DNA of 64,000 bases from Nocardioides marmotae (GTDB lineage Bacteria > Actinomycetota > Actinomycetes > Propionibacteriales > Nocardioidaceae), in assembly GCF_013177455.1 (NCBI RefSeq), contig NZ_CP053660.1, positions 3,596,001-3,660,000 of the forward strand, in the 5' to 3' direction. The stretch's first letter is position 1. The number at the start of each line of letters is the position of its first letter. Below the pieces are notes generated by a model that saw only the letters and a program-made list of their open reading frames with translations, did not search any database and was not told the DNA's origin. The translations under genes were made by a program, and so were the position numbers. This document shows, piece by piece, positions 1 to 7,445 of the stretch.

Positions 1-1199
1 ACCCACACGCGCCAGAAGCTGGTGCCGATGCGCGCGGAGGTCGCGGAGATGGCGTAGGAGCCGTTGGCGGCGGTCCGGCCGCGGCTGACGGTGCGCCACT
101 TGCCGCCGACGTACTTCTGCAGCTGGATGGCGGCGCGGCGAGCCGGCAGGGCCCGGCCACGCATGGTCAGCCGCTCGCCCTGACGGATCTTGCGCTGGGC
201 GAGCGAGGCGGTGACGTTGACGCGGACGAGGACCTTGAGCTTCGTCGAGGAGGCCTCGTGCTTGGTCGACCGCGGGTAGGAGAGCCGGTAGACCGTGGCC
301 TTGGCCGGCTGCACCTTGGTCCGCATCACGCCGCCGCTGCCGACCTTCTTGCTCGCGACCTTGCGGAACTTCTTCTCCCCCGGCCCCTTCGCGGCGAGGA
401 CGTAGGTGCCGGCGACGGCGTCGTTGTCGATCGCCTCGCGGACCCGCCCGACGAGGTTGACCTTCTCGCCGTAGATCACGCGGACGGTGCGACCGCGCCC
501 GGTGCCCCGCGTCAGGGAGGCGTTGGTCTTGATCGCCTCGAACTCATAGGTCTTCAGCGGCCCGCCCGAGCGGACGACGAGCCGGTCGACCTGGAAGGGA
601 TTGCCGTCGCAGCCGAAGAGGAAGCCGATCCGGGCGCCCTCGCCGTCGCCGCCGCGCAGCTGCGCGAAGGACTGCAGGTCGGTCGGGAACGACGTCGCGT
701 CCTCGACGCCCGCAGGCGTGTAGTGGCGCCAGGAGTAGGTGAGCGCGGCCCCGTCGATCGTGCGCCAGTCCGGCTTCTCGTCGGGGTTGAGGTCGGTGAT
801 CAGGTCCGAGGTGCCGATCCAGTAACCGTCGTCGTTCGGCGGGTCGTACCGGACCGACGCGATGCCCTGGCTCTGCGCGGCGGTCGTGCGCAGCCGGATG
901 GTGAAGGTGCTCAGCTGGGTCGGGCGACCGGCGTACGCGGTCGCGCCGACGGCCGTGCCGGTGCTGGAGGGCTGCCACGCGATGCTGGCCTTGCCGGAGT
1001 TCGGCTTGTTGCGCACCACGCGGAAGCCCGGCGCCCGCCCCGGCGCCGCGCCCGGGTCGACGCAGTCGCGGACCGCGAGCCGCAGGCCGGCGGACTGGAA
1101 GTGGTCGCCGTCCACGCGCGTCGCGCCGACGGCGACACCCGGCAGCACGGAGAGGGCCAGGACGACGGCGCCGGCGGCGCCGATGACGGTTCTTCGCAT
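1..1199 (-). CDS. Exported protein with Ig-like C-terminal segments (partial, 3' end outside window)
   Basis: The start codon is the ATG at 1199 and the reading frame stays open to the left edge, so 399 codons are visible and the C-terminus is missing. The protein starts MRRTVIGAAG and continues with a hydrophobic stretch to about residue 26, ending in an A-x-A-like region: a Sec signal peptide. Residues ~27-185 hold a domain I do not recognise that contains YWIGTSD and GFLFGCDGNPFQVDRL. From ~195 the sequence becomes Lys/Arg-rich and beta-like, with two similar modules (YGEKVNLVGRV near 215 and RQGERLTMRG near 340). Such modules are common as Ig-like repeats in exported actinobacterial proteins. 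Function is unknown; a cell-surface or secreted role is inferred. Confidence 0.75.
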   Translation of the reverse strand, partial: MRRTVIGAAGAVVLALSVLPGVAVGATRVDGDHFQSAGLRLAVRDCVDPGAAPGRAPGFRVVRNKPNSGKASIAWQPSSTGTAVGATAYAGRPTQLSTFTIRLRTTAAQSQGIASVRYDPPNDDGYWIGTSDLITDLNPDEKPDWRTIDGAALTYSWRHYTPAGVEDATSFPTDLQSFAQLRGGDGEGARIGFLFGCDGNPFQVDRLVVRSGGPLKTYEFEAIKTNASLTRGTGRGRTVRVIYGEKVNLVGRVREAIDNDAVAGTYVLAAKGPGEKKFRKVASKKVGSGGVMRTKVQPAKATVYRLSYPRSTKHEASSTKLKVLVRVNVTASLAQRKIRQGERLTMRGRALPARRAAIQLQKYVGGKWRTVSRGRTAANGSYAISATSARIGTSFWRVW

Positions 1200-1365
1200 C
1201 TACAACCTCGGGATGTGGGGGAGCGATCTGGGTGGAGGGCGGCCGGTCGGGTCGCCCGAAGCGGCTCTACCCGGGCTCACACCTGGGGAAACGCATGGTC
1301 CGGACCACCTGCGGGTAACTGCTCCGTGCTCCCTCCACTCCCCCGACTACAGAAGGAGCACAACA

Positions 1366-1509
1366 ATGGGTTTCATCCTTTGGATCCTGGCCGTGATCTT
1401 GGTGATTGCGGGCATCTTCCAGCTCGTCAAGGGTCAGATGCTGTGGGGCATCGTGCTCGTCATCGTCGGCCTCGCGGTCGGCCCGGGCGGCTACAGCCTC
1501 TTCGGATAG
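1366..1509 (+). CDS. Small hydrophobic membrane protein ending in a GPGG motif (47 aa)
   Basis: Starts MGFILWILAV and consists of two hydrophobic segments (about residues 3-20 and 25-39) separated by the short polar link QLVKGQ. It ends in VGPGGYSLFG. A good ribosome-binding site (AAGGAG, 1352-1357) sits 8 nt before the ATG. Small membrane proteins with a conserved GPGG C-terminal motif are widespread in actinobacteria; I know of no established function. The length is complete for that family. A 9-bp GC-rich hairpin follows the stop codon. Confidence 0.8.
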   Translation: MGFILWILAVILVIAGIFQLVKGQMLWGIVLVIVGLAVGPGGYSLFG

Positions 1510-1513
1510 CCGC

Positions 1514-1543
1514 CGAGCCCGGCTCATGACGAGCCCGGGCTCG
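1514..1543 (+). terminator. Hairpin after the small membrane protein gene
   Basis: Arms CGAGCCCGG (1514-1522) and CCGGGCTCG (1535-1543) pair perfectly around a 12-nt loop, 5 bp after the stop codon. No T-tract follows, which is usual for high-GC actinobacterial terminators. Confidence 0.55.
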
Positions 1544-1644
1544 AGCACCCCTCGTTCGGCCGCGACGCGGCGGATGGCGACCAGGTTGCCGTACGCCGCG
1601 TCGCGGCCGTTCGCGTGTCCAGGGCCCGCTGGACCGGCCCGCTC

Positions 1645-1656
1645 TAGGGTCGGGGC
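1645..1656 (+). promoter_or_regulatory. Leaderless-type -10 box of the serine hydrolase gene
   Basis: TAGGGT at 1645-1650 lies 6 nt before the GTG at 1657, so transcription would start at or next to the start codon. No Shine-Dalgarno sequence is present. Confidence 0.5.
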
Positions 1657-2745
1657 GTGCGCACGCTGGCCGACGTCCTCGCCGAGCTGCACCGCAGCGG
1701 CCGCGAGCCGGGCGGTGCGGCGTGCCTGGTGCGCGACGGCGAGATCGTCGACGAGGCCTGGGCCGGCACTCGGGACGGGACCCGGCCATGGACCCCGGAC
1801 ACCCTCGTCCTGTGCTACTCCGTGGCCAAGCCGCTGGCGGCACTCACCGTCCTCTCGGTGGTGGCCGAGGGACTGCTGGAGCTCGACGAGCCGGTCGCCG
1901 CGGTGTGGCCGGAGTACGCCGCGCACGGCAAGGGCGCCACGACGGTCCGGCAGGTGCTCTGCCACCAGGCCGGCCAGCCGGCCTTCCCGCCGGCCGCGGC
2001 CGGCCTCTCCCCCGGCGACCGCGCCGCCCTCGTCGCGCTCCTCGCCGACACCGCCCCCGAGCACGAGCCGGGCACGGCCGTCGCCGAGCACGCCCTGACC
2101 TACGGCCACCTCTGCGACGAGATCGTCCGGCGGGCGACCGGTGAGACCCTGGCCGACCGGTTCGCGCGGATCGTCGCCCCGCACGGTTGGGACCTCCACC
2201 TCGCGGTGCACCCGGCCGGCCTCGACCGAGTCGCCGACGTGGTGCCGATGGACCCCTCGTGGCCCGCCGCCCACCTCGAGGACCCGGCGTGGGGCCCGGT
2301 CCTCGGCCGGCCGCCGGGGCTGCTCGACCCCGCCGTCGTCAACAGCCCGGCCTGGCGGACGAGCTCCTTCCCCGCGGTCTCCCTGCACGCCAGCGCCCAG
2401 GGCCTCGCGCTGCTCCAGGCCGACCTGGCCGACCCCGGCGGCGCGGTGGGGACGCTGCTCGGTCCCGCGCTGCACGCGGCGCTGACCACCGGGCAGGCCA
2501 CCGGCCACGACCGGGTGCTCGGCCGCGACGTGACCTGGACCCTGGGCTACCAGCGCGACCTGCTGCCGGCCCCCACACGGGTCGAGGTGGGGATGGGGGG
2601 TCTCGGCGGGTGCGCGGGCTGGACCTCGCTCACGGGCGGCTACGGGGCGGCGTACGTCAGCCGTGGCCTGGGGGACGCCGACCGGTCGGACCTGGTCGAC
2701 GCGGTCGCGCTGGACCGCGCCCGCCGAGGATGGAACCGGTTCTAG
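1657..2745 (+). CDS. Serine hydrolase, beta-lactamase/EstB-like family (362 aa)
   Basis: Class C beta-lactamase-fold esterase or peptidase. The SxxK nucleophile motif is SVAK at about residues 54-57 (context LVLCYSVAKPL). A YGH tripeptide (near 149) occupies the position of the YxN/YxS second motif, and a GLGGCAG glycine motif lies near 313. The HQAGQPAF segment (~106) is typical of the EstB/LACTB-like group. There is no signal peptide, so it is probably cytoplasmic; the substrate cannot be read from sequence. The GTG start is supported by the -10 box 6 nt upstream. The next gene begins 31 bp downstream with its own -10 box. Confidence 0.85.
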   Translation: MRTLADVLAELHRSGREPGGAACLVRDGEIVDEAWAGTRDGTRPWTPDTLVLCYSVAKPLAALTVLSVVAEGLLELDEPVAAVWPEYAAHGKGATTVRQVLCHQAGQPAFPPAAAGLSPGDRAALVALLADTAPEHEPGTAVAEHALTYGHLCDEIVRRATGETLADRFARIVAPHGWDLHLAVHPAGLDRVADVVPMDPSWPAAHLEDPAWGPVLGRPPGLLDPAVVNSPAWRTSSFPAVSLHASAQGLALLQADLADPGGAVGTLLGPALHAALTTGQATGHDRVLGRDVTWTLGYQRDLLPAPTRVEVGMGGLGGCAGWTSLTGGYGAAYVSRGLGDADRSDLVDAVALDRARRGWNRF

Positions 2746-2763
2746 CCCGGACTGGTCCGCCCC

Positions 2764-2776
2764 TAGGCTGCGGCGC
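2764..2776 (+). promoter_or_regulatory. Leaderless-type -10 box of the F420-dependent oxidoreductase gene
   Basis: TAGGCT at 2764-2769 lies 7 nt upstream of the GTG at 2777, with no Shine-Dalgarno sequence between. Confidence 0.5.
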
Positions 2777-3643
2777 GTGCGCTTCGCGATCAGCACCGCC
2801 TTCCTGCCCGTCCCCGAGCTGCCCGCGATCGCGCGGGCGGCCGACGAGCTGGGCTACGACGCCCTCGCGATCCCCGACCACGTCGTCGACCTGGAGACGC
2901 TGCGCACGCCGTACCCCTACACCCCCGACGGCGCGCGCCGCTGGGGCCACGACGCCGCGTGGCCCGACCCGTGGGTGCTGGCGGGCTCGCTCGCCGCGGT
3001 CACCGAGCGGCTGCGCTTCTTCACCTCGGTCTACGTCCCGGCCCTGCGCAACCCCTTCCAGGTCGCGAAGTCGGTGGGCACGGCGGCGGTGCTCTCGGGC
3101 AACCGGGTCGCGCTGGGCGTCGGGATCGGGTGGTGCGAGGAGGAGTTCGAGCTGCTCGAGCAGGAGTTCGGCACCCGCGGCCGCCGCACCGACGAGGGGC
3201 TGGCCCTGCTCAAGCGGCTCTGGGAGCCGGGGTGGACGGAGTTCGCGGGCGAGCACTACTCCGCGCCGCGGCTGGTGATGGAGCCGACGCCGACCGCGCC
3301 GGTCCCGGTGTACGTCGGCGGGCTCTCGGAGGCCGCGCTCCGCCGGGCCGCGCGCCACGACGGGTGGGTCGGCGACATGTACCGCACCGACGAGGCGCTC
3401 CGCTGGGCCGCCCGCCTGCAGGAGGTGCGGGCGGAGGCGGGCGCGACCGGCGACTTCCGGGTGATCGTCGCGCTGACCGACGCGGTGACGCCCGAGCAGT
3501 TCGCGCGCGCCGAGGCCGGCGGGGTCACCGACTGCATGACGATGCCCTGGGCCTACTACACCGGCCTCGAGGCGACCCTGGAGCAGAAGCTCGACGGCAT
3601 GGCGCGCTTCGCCGAGGACGTCCTGCGCCCGATGGCCGGCTGA
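2777..3643 (+). CDS. LLM-class (luciferase-like) F420-dependent oxidoreductase (288 aa)
   Basis: Starts MRFAISTAFL and shows the (beta/alpha)8 features of flavin/F420-dependent luciferase-like monooxygenases. These are ELPAIARAADELGYDALAIPDH near the N-terminus, a central RVALGVGIGWCEEEFE, GRRTDEGLALLKRLW, and PVPVYVGGLSEAALRRAARHDGWVG. This set matches the TIGR03619-like F420 branch rather than true luciferases. The cofactor is inferred from family; the substrate is unknown. The start is set by the -10 box 7 nt upstream; earlier in-frame codons lie inside the preceding gene. Confidence 0.85.
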   Translation: MRFAISTAFLPVPELPAIARAADELGYDALAIPDHVVDLETLRTPYPYTPDGARRWGHDAAWPDPWVLAGSLAAVTERLRFFTSVYVPALRNPFQVAKSVGTAAVLSGNRVALGVGIGWCEEEFELLEQEFGTRGRRTDEGLALLKRLWEPGWTEFAGEHYSAPRLVMEPTPTAPVPVYVGGLSEAALRRAARHDGWVGDMYRTDEALRWAARLQEVRAEAGATGDFRVIVALTDAVTPEQFARAEAGGVTDCMTMPWAYYTGLEATLEQKLDGMARFAEDVLRPMAG

Positions 3644-3672
3644 AGCCTCCGCGACCGGGGCTCAGGCCGCGG

Positions 3673-5265
3673 TCACTCCCACTCGATGGTGCCCGGCGGC
3701 TTGGAGGTGATGTCGACGGTGACCCGGTTGACGTCGGCGACCTCGTTGGTGATCCGGGTCGAGATCTTCTCCATCACCTCGTAGGGCAGCCGCGCCCAGT
3801 CGGCGGTCATCGCGTCCTCGGAGGTCACCGGGCGCAGGACGACCGGGTGGCCGTAGGTGCGCCCGTCGCCCTGGACGCCGACCGAGCGGACGTCGGCGAG
3901 CAGCACGACCGGCATCTGCCACACGTCGCGGTCCAAGCCTGCGCGGGTCATCTCCTCGCGGGCGATCGCGTCGGCCTGGCGCAGGATGTCGAGCCGCTCG
4001 CGGGTGACCTCGCCGATGATCCGGATGCCCAGGCCGGGGCCGGGGAACGGCTGGCGGTGGACGATCTCGGCGGGCAGGCCGAGCTGCTCGCCGACCTGGC
4101 GCACCTCGTCCTTGAACAGCGTGCGCAGCGGCTCGACCAGCTCGAGATCCATGTCGTCGGGCAGGCCGCCGACGTTGTGGTGGGACTTGATGTTGGAGGT
4201 GCCCGCTCCCCCGCCGGACTCCACGACGTCGGGGTAGAGCGTGCCCTGCACGAGGAACGCGACCTTGTCGCCCTCCTCGGCGGTGCTCTGCTCCACGAAG
4301 CCGGCGAGGATCTCGGCGCGGGCGCCCTCGAAGACGCGGATGAACTCCCGGCCGATGGTCTTGCGCTTCTCCTCGGGGTCGGAGATCCCGGCCAGCGCGG
4401 AGAGGAAGCGCTCCTCGGCGTCGACGACCTTCAGGTCCACCCCGGTGGCGGCCACGAAGTCCCGCTCGACCTGCTCGGTCTCGCCCTGGCGCATCAGGCC
4501 GTGGTCGACGTACACGCAGGTCAGCCGGTCGCCGATCGCCCGCTGGACGATGGCCGCCGCGACCGCGGAGTCGACGCCGCCGGACAGGCCGCAGATCGCG
4601 CGGCCGCGCTCACCGACCTGGGCGCGGATCGCCTCGATCTGCTCCTCGACGATGTTGACCATCGTCCAGGTCGGCCGGCAGCCGGCGATCGAGTGGAGGA
4701 AGTGCTCGAGGACCTGCTGGCCGTGCTCGGAGTGGAGCACCTCGGGGTGCCACTGCACGCCGGCGAGCCCGCGGTCGACGTCCTCGAAGGCCGCCACCGG
4801 CGTCACGGCCGTCGAGGCCAGCACCGAGAAGCCCTCGGGGGCGGCGGTGACGGAGTCGCCGTGGGACATCCACACCCGGTGGGAGGTGGGTACGTCGGAG
4901 AGCAGCGTGCCCGGCTCGGTGACCGTGACCTCGGTGCGGCCGTACTCGCGGGCGCCCGTGTGCGAGACCTCGCCGCCGAGGCCGCGGGCCATCAGCTGGA
5001 AGCCGTAGCACATGCCGAAGACCGGCGTGCCCGCCGTGAACAGGCTCGTGTCGATCGACGGCGCGCCCTCGGCGTACACCGACGACGGCCCGCCCGACAG
5101 GATGATCGCCTTCGGGTTGCGGGCCAGCATGTCGGCGACCGGCATCGTGTGCGGCACGATCTCGGAGTAGACCCGCGCCTCGCGGACGCGCCGGGCGATC
5201 AGCTGCGCGTACTGCGCGCCGAAGTCGACCACCAGGACCAGGTCGTGCTCTCCCACCGCCGTCAT
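3673..5265 (-). CDS. guaA: GMP synthase (glutamine-hydrolysing)
   Basis: Converts XMP to GMP using ATP and glutamine in the cytoplasm. Residues ~8-195 form the class I glutamine amidotransferase domain, with nucleophile Cys86 in FGMCYGFQ and the His/Glu pair in [12 protein letters not shown]. The ATP-pyrophosphatase domain follows, with its P-loop [13 protein letters not shown] near residue 235. The C-terminal dimerisation domain ends in the conserved [10 protein letters not shown]. The 530-aa length is normal. The ATG start is followed immediately by the amidotransferase domain, and a -10 box lies 7 nt upstream, indicating a leaderless transcript. guaB3 and guaB, of the same pathway, lie at 19.2 and 22.2 kb. 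Confidence 0.97.
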   Translation of the reverse strand: MTAVGEHDLVLVVDFGAQYAQLIARRVREARVYSEIVPHTMPVADMLARNPKAIILSGGPSSVYAEGAPSIDTSLFTAGTPVFGMCYGFQLMARGLGGEVSHTGAREYGRTEVTVTEPGTLLSDVPTSHRVWMSHGDSVTAAPEGFSVLASTAVTPVAAFEDVDRGLAGVQWHPEVLHSEHGQQVLEHFLHSIAGCRPTWTMVNIVEEQIEAIRAQVGERGRAICGLSGGVDSAVAAAIVQRAIGDRLTCVYVDHGLMRQGETEQVERDFVAATGVDLKVVDAEERFLSALAGISDPEEKRKTIGREFIRVFEGARAEILAGFVEQSTAEEGDKVAFLVQGTLYPDVVESGGGAGTSNIKSHHNVGGLPDDMDLELVEPLRTLFKDEVRQVGEQLGLPAEIVHRQPFPGPGLGIRIIGEVTRERLDILRQADAIAREEMTRAGLDRDVWQMPVVLLADVRSVGVQGDGRTYGHPVVLRPVTSEDAMTADWARLPYEVMEKISTRITNEVADVNRVTVDITSKPPGTIEWE

Positions 5266-5278
5266 GGGTCGAAGCCTA
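5266..5278 (-). promoter_or_regulatory. Leaderless-type -10 box of guaA
   Basis: On the minus strand TAGGCT (5278-5273) is followed by 7 nt and then the ATG at 5265. Confidence 0.55.
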
Positions 5279-5333
5279 TCGGCGCCCTCCCGGCCTGCTC
5301 GCCGCGGCCGGGGCGGCAGGGGCGGTGGGGCTT

Positions 5334-5401
5334 GTAACGCACCGTTCGCCACTCTTCCTGCACGTTGCAGCGTGCAGGAAGAGCAGCGAACGGTGCGTTA
5401 C
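5334..5401. repeat. 68-bp near-perfect palindrome upstream of guaA
   Basis: Two 31-nt arms (5334-5364 and 5371-5401) are reverse complements with only a 2-nt mismatch patch, around a 6-nt loop. The outer arm begins GTAACGCACCGTTCGC and the inner arm ends CTTCCTGCACG. It is 56-123 bp upstream of the guaA -10 box, so it lies outside the guaA transcript. It occurs once in the window. It could be a dispersed palindromic repeat or a regulatory site; the sequence alone does not decide. Confidence 0.85.
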
Positions 5402-5596
5402 ATCAGCAGGGGCACCCGCGGCGCCGGACGGGAAATGCACCAGGGCCCGGCCGGGGAGGGAGGGTGGCCGGGCCCTGATCGTCCACGCAGCTGTTGGACA
5501 GTGCCTGGACCACGACCCGACTCTTGGGAGGGAGCATGACTGCCGGGTCTGACCACCTCAACGACCGTCCCCGGGGCGGGTTACGCGGTGGCAACA
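5402..5596. other. Gene-free interval between guaA and the GMC oxidase gene
   Basis: Together with its neighbours this makes a 413-bp gap (5266-5678). It holds one further strong hairpin, with 12-nt arms CAGGGCCCGGCC (5441-5452) and GGCCGGGCCCTG (5466-5477). It also holds a possible plus-strand ribosome-binding site (GGAGGGAGC, 5526-5534) before an ATG at 5536. That ATG opens a frame that runs antisense into the GMC gene; I do not accept it as a gene. No tRNA or known riboswitch fold is recognisable. Confidence 0.5.
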
Positions 5597-5634
5597 ACGA
5601 AGAACGGCCCGGTCTGGACCGGGCCGTTCGTCGT
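5597..5634 (-). terminator. Terminator hairpin of the GMC oxidase operon
   Basis: 18-nt arms (5597-5614 and 5617-5634) with one mismatch and a tiny loop. The core is GAACGGCCCGGTC against GACCGGGCCGTTC. It lies 45-82 bp downstream of the minus-strand stop codon at 5679, where a terminator would be expected. Confidence 0.7.
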
Positions 5635-5678
5635 GGTGCTGCCGGCCTGTCGTCGCAGGTCAGCGAGGTGCGGCGGGG

Positions 5679-7445
5679 TCAGGAGACCCCGACGATCGGG
5701 AGGCGGAGCGCGCCGGGGGCGCTGTCGGGGACGACCGGGGCCGCGGGCGCGACCGGCTCGATGCGCCGGTAGTCCGCGCCCAGGGCCGGCCGGTGGTCCT
5801 GCTCGCCCTTGTTGGGCCACAGCGCCATCGCCCGCTCGGCCTGGGCGGTGATGGTCAGCGACGGGTTCACGCCGAGGTTCGCGGTGACCGCCGAGCCGTC
5901 GGCGACGTGCAGCCCCGGGTGGCCGTAGACGCGCTGGTAGGGGTCGATCACGCCGGTCTCCGCGGAGTCGCCGATCGCGCAGCCGCCGAGGAAGTGCGCG
6001 GTCAGCGGCATGTTGAACTGCTCGCCGATGTTGCCGCCCGGCGTGCCGCCGGTGACCTTGGCCATCAGGCGCACCGCGGTGTTGCCGGCCGGGATCCACG
6101 TCGGGTTCGGGACGCCGTGGCCCTGGCGCGAGGTGAGGAAGCGCCGGTTCGTGCCCGGGATCTTCCTCGTGTACGTCGTGATCGAGTTGTCCAGGCTCTG
6201 CATGACCAGCGCGATGACCGTCCGCTCCGACCAGTGCCGCAGGTCGTAGAGGTCGGTGATGCTCCGCCGCTGCTTCCAGGTCTCCTTCAGCCAGGTCCGC
6301 CAGCGCGGCACCGGGCCGTCGCCGTCGGTCAGCACGGTCTGCAGCAGCGACATGAAGTTGCTGCCCTTGCCGTACCGGACCGGCTCGACGTGGGTGTCGG
6401 CGTCGGGGTGGAAGGAGGAGGTGATCGCGATGCCCTGGCTGTAGTCGATCGAGGTGTCCGGCGCGATCGCGCCCAGGATCGACTCGGAGTTGGTGCGCGA
6501 GAGGTAGCCCAGCCGGTCGGAGATCCGGGAGAGGTGGCCCTCGTCCTTCATCCGGTGCAGGAGCCGCTGGGTGCCGAGCGCGGACGCCGCGAGCACGACC
6601 TGGTCGGCGGTGAGCACCCGCGCGGCCGAGCGGCGGGGCGTCTTGGCCTTGGTGTAGCGGACGTGGACGTCGTACCCGCCGTCCTCGCGGGGCGCGATCC
6701 GGGTGACGGTCGTCAGCGGGAGGACCTTCGCGCCGGCCTGCTCGGCGAGGTAGAGGTAGTTCTTGACCAGGGTGTTCTTCGCGTTGTGGCGGCACCCGCT
6801 CATGCACGAGCCGCAGCCGATGCAGGTGGTGCGCTCGGGGCCGGCCCCACCGAAGAACGGGTCGGCGACCTTCTCGCCCTGCTCCTGGCCGGGGCCGCCG
6901 AAGAAGACGCCCACCGGGGTCGGGTGGAAGGTGTCGGCCACGCCCATCTCGCCCGCGACCTTCTCCATCACGTCGTCGGCCGGGGTGCGGAGCGGGTTCT
7001 CCACGACGCCGAGCATCCGCTTGGCCTGGTCGTAGAACGGCGCCAGCTCGGCCTTCCAGTCGGTGATGTGGCTCCACTGGGGGTCGTTGAAGAACGCCGG
7101 CAGCGGCTCGTAGAGCGTGTTGGCGTAGACCAGCGACCCGCCGCCGACACCTGCGCCGGAGACGATGAGGCAGTCGCGCAGCGCGTCGATGCGCTGGATG
7201 CCGTAGCAGCCGACCTCCGGGCGGAACAGGTAGCGCTTGACGTCCCAGTTGGTCTCGGCGAAGTCCTCGTCGCGGAACCGCGCGCCGGCCTCGAGGACGC
7301 CGACCTTGTAGCCCTTCTCGGTCAGCCGCAGCGCGGCCACCGAGCCGCCGAAGCCGGAGCCGACGACGAGGACGTCGAAGTCGTGGCCGGCGTCGTTCCC
7401 GGCGGCGCCCTGCGCGGCGGCGGTCTGGGGGTCACGGTCGGTCAT
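5679..7445 (-). CDS. GMC-family FAD oxidoreductase, ChoD (cholesterol oxidase)-like (588 aa)
   Basis: Oxidises a hydroxyl group on a hydrophobic, probably sterol-like substrate, if it acts like its family. Residues 22-45 hold the FAD-binding Rossmann motif VLVVGSGFGGSVAAL, and SGAGVGGGSLVYANT follows near 97. Cysteines 208, 211, 214 and 218 (CIGCGSCMSGC, then RHNAKNTL) have the CxxCxxCxxxC spacing of 4Fe-4S ferredoxins. The C-terminal GMC part has PLTAHFLGGCAIG and the catalytic-region motif HVADGSAVTANLGVNPSLT. There is no signal peptide. M. tuberculosis ChoD (Rv3409c) also lies near guaB3/guaB, supporting orthology; cholesterol as the real substrate is unproven. The ATG overlaps the upstream stop (TGATG), so it is translationally coupled to the aldehyde dehydrogenase. 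Confidence 0.88.
   Translation of the reverse strand: MTDRDPQTAAAQGAAGNDAGHDFDVLVVGSGFGGSVAALRLTEKGYKVGVLEAGARFRDEDFAETNWDVKRYLFRPEVGCYGIQRIDALRDCLIVSGAGVGGGSLVYANTLYEPLPAFFNDPQWSHITDWKAELAPFYDQAKRMLGVVENPLRTPADDVMEKVAGEMGVADTFHPTPVGVFFGGPGQEQGEKVADPFFGGAGPERTTCIGCGSCMSGCRHNAKNTLVKNYLYLAEQAGAKVLPLTTVTRIAPREDGGYDVHVRYTKAKTPRRSAARVLTADQVVLAASALGTQRLLHRMKDEGHLSRISDRLGYLSRTNSESILGAIAPDTSIDYSQGIAITSSFHPDADTHVEPVRYGKGSNFMSLLQTVLTDGDGPVPRWRTWLKETWKQRRSITDLYDLRHWSERTVIALVMQSLDNSITTYTRKIPGTNRRFLTSRQGHGVPNPTWIPAGNTAVRLMAKVTGGTPGGNIGEQFNMPLTAHFLGGCAIGDSAETGVIDPYQRVYGHPGLHVADGSAVTANLGVNPSLTITAQAERAMALWPNKGEQDHRPALGADYRRIEPVAPAAPVVPDSAPGALRLPIVGVS

Noticed and set aside
2959..5337. Long plus-strand open frame opposite guaA
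   Set aside because: Shadow frame of high-GC codon bias; guaA on the other strand is unmistakable.
5536..5772. Possible small plus-strand gene after a good ribosome-binding site
   Set aside because: It runs through the GMC operon terminator hairpin and 94 bp antisense into the GMC gene, its third codon positions are not consistently G/C, and the protein looks like nothing known.
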